Assembly: GCA_963742925.1 (NCBI GenBank)
Contig: CAVUNV010000009.1
Span: 124,001-188,000, forward strand
Length of the DNA stretch: 64,000 bases
From: PALSA-612 sp963742925
Lineage (GTDB): Bacteria > Actinomycetota > Thermoleophilia > Gaiellales > Gaiellaceae
Reading direction: 5' to 3'
The position numbers and the translations under genes were made by a program. The notes under the pieces are model-generated. The model ran no database searches, was not told where the DNA came from, and was given only the letters and a program-made list of their open reading frames with translations. Position 1 is the first letter of the stretch, and each line of letters begins with the position of its first letter. Of the stretch, positions 59,492 to 64,000 are shown one piece after another.

Positions 59492-60726
59492 CAGGCGGTG
59501 ACCGTCGCTAGAGCGTCGGCGACGATCTCGAGCCCCGCGGCGCGCGACCCCTTCACGAGGACGCAGTCGCCGGGACGGATGAGATCGCGTGCCACGCCGG
59601 TCGCCGCCGCCGCATCCGGGCTCCACCCGGAAGGGCCGTAACCACGGGAGAGCTCGCCGACACCGATGACGACATCGACACCGAGGTTCTGCGCGAGCCG
59701 CCCGATCTCCTCGTGGTAGCGCCCGGAGTCGGCTCCCAGCTCGGCCATCTCACCGAGCACAGCCACGGTTCGCCTTCCGTCGGCCCGCTCGATCAGATAC
59801 TCGAGCGCGGCCTGCATCGAGACCGGATTCGCGTTGTACGCGTCGTTGATCAGGAGCCCGCCGCCCGGGAGAACAACCTCCTCCCCGCGCCATCTGGAGA
59901 ACGCGACCGGCACGGAGTCGTCCGGCTCGACGCCGACCGCCCGGGCGGCATGGAGGGCGGCGAGCGCGTTCCGAGCCTGGTGACGGGCGGTGAAGTCGAA
60001 CGCGATCTCACGGCCGTCCCAGCGGATCAGTGTGTGCCCGCCGACGATGCGGGCTTCCGGGTCGGTCAGGCGGACGACGTCGACGTCGTCGCGCGCCACG
60101 GGAAGATCAGAGGGCACGATCGCCGTGCCGCCCGGCGGCAGCGCCTCCACGAGCTCGGATTTCGCCCGGGCGACAGCCTCCGGCGAGCCCACCTGCTCGA
60201 CGTGCGCCGGGCCGATGGTCGTGACCACGCCGACGTGCGGCCTGGCGAAGGCGCAGAGCTCGGCGATCTGGCCGAGGCCGCGCATCGCGAGCTCGAGCAC
60301 GCAGACCTCCGTGTCCGGCTCGAGACGGCACAGCGTCAGCGGAACACCGATCTCGTTGTTGAAGCTCGCCTCCGCGGCGACCGTGCGGGCCTGCGGCGAC
60401 AGGATCGCAGCGAGGATGTCCTTCGTCGACGTCTTGCCGGCCGAGCCGGTGATGCCGATCACGCGCGCCCGGCTCCGGTCGCGCACCTCTCCTCCGAGCG
60501 CAGCCAGCGCCGCGAACCCGTCGTCGGGGACGAGGGCCGCGGCGGCTCCCCGCTCGAGCGCGTCCCCGACGAACTCCGCGCCCGCGGAGTTGACCGCCAC
60601 GAACAGCTCACCGCCGGCGATCCGCCGTGAATCGATCTGGACACCGTCGATCTGCTCTGCTCCGGCCGCCGTCACGAGCCGCCCGGGACAGAGCCGGGCG
60701 ACCTCGTCGAGCGTGAGCGGGATCAT
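59491..60726 (-). CDS. murF: UDP-N-acetylmuramoyl-tripeptide--D-alanyl-D-alanine ligase
   Basis: MurF adds D-Ala-D-Ala to the precursor tripeptide. The 411-residue Mur ligase has the N-terminal DSRRIAGGELFVAV, the P-loop GITGSAGKTSTKD, SFNNEIGVPLTLCRL and NDAYNANPVSMQAALEYL. The ATG at 60726 and the murE stop share ATGA. The frame is intact, unlike its neighbours murE and mraY. Confidence 0.96.
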   Translation of the reverse strand: MIPLTLDEVARLCPGRLVTAAGAEQIDGVQIDSRRIAGGELFVAVNSAGAEFVGDALERGAAAALVPDDGFAALAALGGEVRDRSRARVIGITGSAGKTSTKDILAAILSPQARTVAAEASFNNEIGVPLTLCRLEPDTEVCVLELAMRGLGQIAELCAFARPHVGVVTTIGPAHVEQVGSPEAVARAKSELVEALPPGGTAIVPSDLPVARDDVDVVRLTDPEARIVGGHTLIRWDGREIAFDFTARHQARNALAALHAARAVGVEPDDSVPVAFSRWRGEEVVLPGGGLLINDAYNANPVSMQAALEYLIERADGRRTVAVLGEMAELGADSGRYHEEIGRLAQNLGVDVVIGVGELSRGYGPSGWSPDAAAATGVARDLIRPGDCVLVKGSRAAGLEIVADALATVTA

Positions 60727-62172
60727 GTTCGCGCCCCGAGGCGCCGCAGCGCGTCGCGCGCCACTTCGCGGTCGTCGAAGGGGACGGTGCTTCCGCCCGA
60801 CTCCTGCCCCTGCTCGTGGCCCTTGCCGGCGATCAGCACGACGTCTCCGGGGCCGGCCGCCTCGACGGCGCGCGCGATCGCGACGGCCCGGTCGGGCTCG
60901 ATTCCCATCTCGCCGGTGACACCCTCGAGCACGTCCCGGATGATCGCGTCCGGGTCCTCGCTGCGCGGGTTGTCGGAGGTGACGATCGTCACGTCGCTTC
61001 CTTCGGAGGCCGCCCGTCCCATCAGCGGTCGCTTCGTCCGGTCACGGTCGCCGCCGCAGCCGAAGACGCAGATGATGCGCCCTTCGGTGAGATCGCGCGC
61101 CGTTCGCAGCGCGGTCTCGAGCGAGTCCGGCGTGTGGGCATAGTCGACGACGACGAGGAACGGCTGCCCCTCGTCGACCGATTCGAAGCGTCCCGGCACG
61201 CCTCGCACGCTGCCGATGCCCGCGGCAATCGCCTGGTCGGGGAGACCGAGCAGCCGTGCGGCCGCGACCGTCCCCAGCACGTTCTCGACGTTGAAGCGCC
61301 CGAGCAGCGGCGTGGCCAGCTCGATCCCGGCGGCGCGGAAGCGGGCGCCGCGTGGAGACAGCTCGAGCCCCTCCGCCGTGACATCCGCATCGCCCTCGAG
61401 CGCGAACGTGACGAGCGGCGCGCCGGCCGAGCGTCCGCAGCTCCTCCGCAAGCCTCCGTCCGTACGGATCGCCGACGTTCACCGCCGCCGGAGGCGGCTC
61501 GTCCCCCACGAAGAGGCGGCGCTTCGCGTCGAAGTACCGCTCCATCGTCCCGTGCAGGTCGAGGTGGTCCTGGCTCAGGTTCGTGAACACGAGCACGGCG
61601 AAGCGCGTTCCGTCGAGCCGGTGCAGCTCCGAGCCGTGGGATGTCGCCTCGAGCGCGCAGCTCCGGTCGCCGGCGTCGAGCATCTCCCGCAGCACCCGCT
61701 GCAGGTCGATCGCCTCCGGGGTCGTGCGCACGGCAGGCCGGCGCTCGCCGCCGATGCGGACCTCGACCGTGCCGAGGAGCCCCGGGCGCCTGCCGGCGGC
61801 GGCCAGGACCGCGAACAGGAGAAAGGTCGTGGTCGTCTTCCCGTTTGTCCCGGTCACCCCGGCGAGCGTGAGCGTCTCCGAGGGCCGGCCGAAGAACTCC
61901 GCGGCCGCCCGGGCCATGGCCACGCGTACGTCGTCGACGACGAGCTGCGGCACGGCCAGATCGAGCGCGTGGTCGACGACGAGCGCGACCGCTCCCTTCG
62001 CGACCGCCTCCGCTGCGAAGTCGTGCCCGTCGGCACGCCGGCCCGGGACGCAGAAGAACAGCGCACCGGGCGTGACCCCGCCGGTGTCGTAGGCGAGGTC
62101 GAGCACCTCGACCGGGGCCGGGTGAAGGACCTCTCCCGGAGCGAGCGTCGCGCTGAGCCGCTCCAGGTCCAC
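60723..62172 (-). CDS. murE: UDP-N-acetylmuramoyl-tripeptide synthetase, meso-diaminopimelate type (one indel)
   Basis: MurE adds the third residue of the stem peptide. 482 residues after removing an extra base near 61427-61428, where LRTLA joins GAPLVTFALEGDADV. The P-loop is GVTGTNGKTTTTF, the substrate motif is ATSHGSELHRLDG, and the selectivity loop is SDNPRSEDP. DNPR is the signature of meso-diaminopimelate-adding enzymes, so the peptidoglycan is probably of the meso-DAP type. It overlaps murF at 60723-60726 and starts 90 bases after the ftsI stop. Confidence 0.94.
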
Positions 62173-62262
62173 GGCGGGCGAGTCTACCAGGGCCAGGTGC
62201 GGTACGGCCGCGTCAGAGTGTCGCGAAATACGCGCAAATGCGGGCTTTTTGTGCGCAAGACA

Positions 62263-63996
62263 CTAACCGCCGGCCGAGGAGGTCGCCGACGAGCCCGAGC
62301 TTCGCAGCTCGTACGGGTTGTCGGGTGCGACCTCGAGGTACTGGAGCGCGAAGCGGGCGATCTCCTGGAAGACCGGCGCCGCGACCGTCCCGCCGAAGAT
62401 CGCCCCCTGGGGCTCGTCCACCGTGACGAGGATCACGAGCCTGGGCGCCGTCGCGGGCACGATGCCGACGAAGGACGCCACGTACTTCGACGTCGAGTAG
62501 CCGCCGGTCTGCGGGTCCGGCTTGGACGCCGTCCCGGTCTTGCCGGCCACGATGTAGCCCGGAACGTGCGCGAGCGTCCCGGTTCCCTCGTCCACGACGT
62601 CCACGAGCATCGCCATCAGCTGCTTGGCGATCGTGGGGGACACGACGCGCCGGTGGTCGACCTTCGGCCGCGAGCCGCCGATCACGTGGTCGATCAGGTG
62701 CGGTGTCACCCACATGCCGTGGTTTGCGACCGCGGCGTAGGCGGCCGCGAGCTGGATCGGCGTGACCGCGATGCCCTGTCCGATCGGGATCGTGCCGACT
62801 GCCGAGCCGTACCACTTGTCCCGCGGCAGGACGATACCGGGGCTCTCCCCCGGGAAGTCGATGCCCGTGTCGCGGCCGAAGCCGAAGCGAGAGATCCACG
62901 CCGACAGGTCCGTGGCACCGACGAGCCGCGCCAACGTGACGGCTCCGACGTTCGAGGAGCGCGCCAGGATCTGGCCCACCGTCATCGTCTCGGTGCCCCG
63001 CACCTCGGCGTCGTGGATCACCTTGTCGGCGACCTGGATCGAATACGGAAGCGTGAAGGGGGTCGTCGGCGTGACTCGGTGCTCGGAGAGCGCCGCCGCG
63101 ACCGTGACGAGCTTGAAGGTCGAGCCCGGCTCGTACACGTCGGTCACGGGCGAGTTCCGCTGCAGGTCGGGTGTGACGCCGGGGAAGCTGTTGGCGTCGA
63201 ATCCGGGAGCCGTGGCCATCGCCAGCACCGCACCCGTGTGCGGATCGAGGATGGTCGCCGTCGCCCGCTTGGCGTGCCAGCGCGCCACGGCGGAGCGCAG
63301 CGCCGCCTCCGCCTCGGTCTGGAGCGTGTGGTCGATGGTCAGGAAGACGTTGTGCCCGTCACGTTCGGAGACGGAGTTGAGCACGTCGACGACGCGTCCG
63401 AGAGGATCCTTGATCACCGTCTCACGGCCCGCCCGGCCCGAGAGCGTCGAGTCGCGCTCGAGCTCCATTCCTGCCAGCCCGCGGTTGTCGATCCCGGCGA
63501 AGCCGACGACCTGCGAGCCGACCGGGCCGAACGGATAGAACCGCCGTTCCTCGGGGTAGAAGCCGAGGCCGGCCAGGTTGCGCCGCTTCAGCGCGGCCGC
63601 CTTCCGAGGATCGGCCTGACGGGCGATGTAGACGAAGCCTTTCGTGCGATCGGCGAGCTGCGGGTAGAGCGTGTTCGCGTCGACACCGAGGGTCTGGGCC
63701 GCCGCGGTCGCGACGAGGCGCGCGTTCACGATCTCGCGGGGGTTCGCGTAGACCGTCGTCGCCTGCTCCCCGATCGCGAGCTGGACGCCGGAGCGGTCGA
63801 AGATCGTCCCGCGACCGGCCGGGATCACCAGGCTCTCGTGCTGCTGGGTCGCGCCCTTGCCGGCGAGACTGCTCGCCTGCACCGTCTGCAGCCACGCTGC
63901 CCGCGCGAGCGTCACGCCGAACACGACTGCGAACACGACGAGCAGAGCCCGGATCCGGCGATCCGAGAGCTTCGTGCTCGAAGACCCCCGGCGCAC
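62263..63996 (-). CDS. ftsI: Septal peptidoglycan transpeptidase FtsI (PBP3-type)
   Basis: A class B penicillin-binding protein that crosslinks septal peptidoglycan with FtsW. The 577-residue protein has a short cytosolic start, a membrane helix near residues 16-34 (ALLVVFAVVFGVTLARAAW) and the PBP dimerisation domain (RGTIFDRSGVQLA). The transpeptidase motifs are GSTFK (SxxK), SSN (SxN) and KTGT in AGKTGTASK. There are no PASTA domains. GTG at 63996 follows a possible upstream TGA at the window edge (63998-64000), probably a small ftsL-like gene. A 90-base gap separates it from murE. Confidence 0.95.
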   Translation of the reverse strand: MRRGSSSTKLSDRRIRALLVVFAVVFGVTLARAAWLQTVQASSLAGKGATQQHESLVIPAGRGTIFDRSGVQLAIGEQATTVYANPREIVNARLVATAAAQTLGVDANTLYPQLADRTKGFVYIARQADPRKAAALKRRNLAGLGFYPEERRFYPFGPVGSQVVGFAGIDNRGLAGMELERDSTLSGRAGRETVIKDPLGRVVDVLNSVSERDGHNVFLTIDHTLQTEAEAALRSAVARWHAKRATATILDPHTGAVLAMATAPGFDANSFPGVTPDLQRNSPVTDVYEPGSTFKLVTVAAALSEHRVTPTTPFTLPYSIQVADKVIHDAEVRGTETMTVGQILARSSNVGAVTLARLVGATDLSAWISRFGFGRDTGIDFPGESPGIVLPRDKWYGSAVGTIPIGQGIAVTPIQLAAAYAAVANHGMWVTPHLIDHVIGGSRPKVDHRRVVSPTIAKQLMAMLVDVVDEGTGTLAHVPGYIVAGKTGTASKPDPQTGGYSTSKYVASFVGIVPATAPRLVILVTVDEPQGAIFGGTVAAPVFQEIARFALQYLEVAPDNPYELRSSGSSATSSAGG

Positions 63997-64000
63997 GTCA

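Noticed and set aside
1..64000. CRISPR arrays, rRNA genes, insertion sequences or prophage genes
   Set aside because: No regularly spaced repeats, rRNA landmarks, transposases or phage structural genes were seen on either strand.

Overview
This window is GC-rich, densely packed bacterial chromosome. It has no ftsA next to ftsZ, many GTG starts, and very many starts placed 6-9 bases after a TANNNT hexamer (leaderless-type promoters). It also has glycine dehydrogenase split into two subunits, a meso-diaminopimelate type MurE (DNPR motif), DUF4389 and DUF1684 proteins and a CspA. Together these point to an Actinomycetota chromosome, most likely a deep-branching class such as Thermoleophilia. The phylum is a fairly safe inference; the class is a guess from gene content.

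Layout. 1-3448 (minus strand): the first codons of a probable hisS, an MBL-fold hydrolase, a small membrane protein, and a cupin-cupin-hutI operon. 3656-8999 (plus): three secreted proteins of unknown function and an MMPL/RND permease. 9301-13570 (minus): hutU, hutH and a formiminotransferase. With hutI these give a complete route from histidine to glutamate plus formimino-tetrahydrofolate. 13590-20673: a methyltransferase, a uracil-DNA glycosylase family protein, a VOC protein, a heterodimeric ABC exporter, a secreted protein and an HD-domain protein. 20704-28143: tRNA-Gln(CTG), secreted and cell-wall proteins (a phosphodiester glycosidase, a lytic transglycosylase with peptidoglycan-binding repeats), cspA, membrane proteins and tRNA-Glu(CTC). 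28185-38109: a class III aminotransferase with a structured leader, an M3-like metallopeptidase, gltX, an endonuclease IV family protein, a cation/proton antiporter, a threonine aldolase and rlmN.

38159-40650 is the most unusual part. A CDP-alcohol phosphatidyltransferase is fused to an Fe(II)/2-oxoglutarate dioxygenase. It is followed without a gap by a cytidylyltransferase and a DUF6308-like protein. This looks like a small pathway for making and oxidising a phospholipid (or phosphonolipid) head group. 40728-45266 holds conserved proteins and a beta-helix secreted protein. 45244-50440 (minus) is gcvT-gcvH-gcvPA-gcvPB-proline dehydrogenase, overlapping or nearly so. 50465-63996 (minus) is the division and cell wall cluster, transcribed ftsI-murE-murF-mraY-(mini methyltransferase-like gene)-murD-ftsW-murG-murC-murB-ftsQ-ftsZ. 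Histidine breakdown, glycine cleavage and proline oxidation together suggest amino-acid use with one-carbon units passed to tetrahydrofolate.

Quality warning. About sixteen single-base indels break otherwise intact genes, including essential murD, murE and mraY. They are best read as sequencing or assembly errors. Genes affected are annotated here as whole genes with the break position noted.
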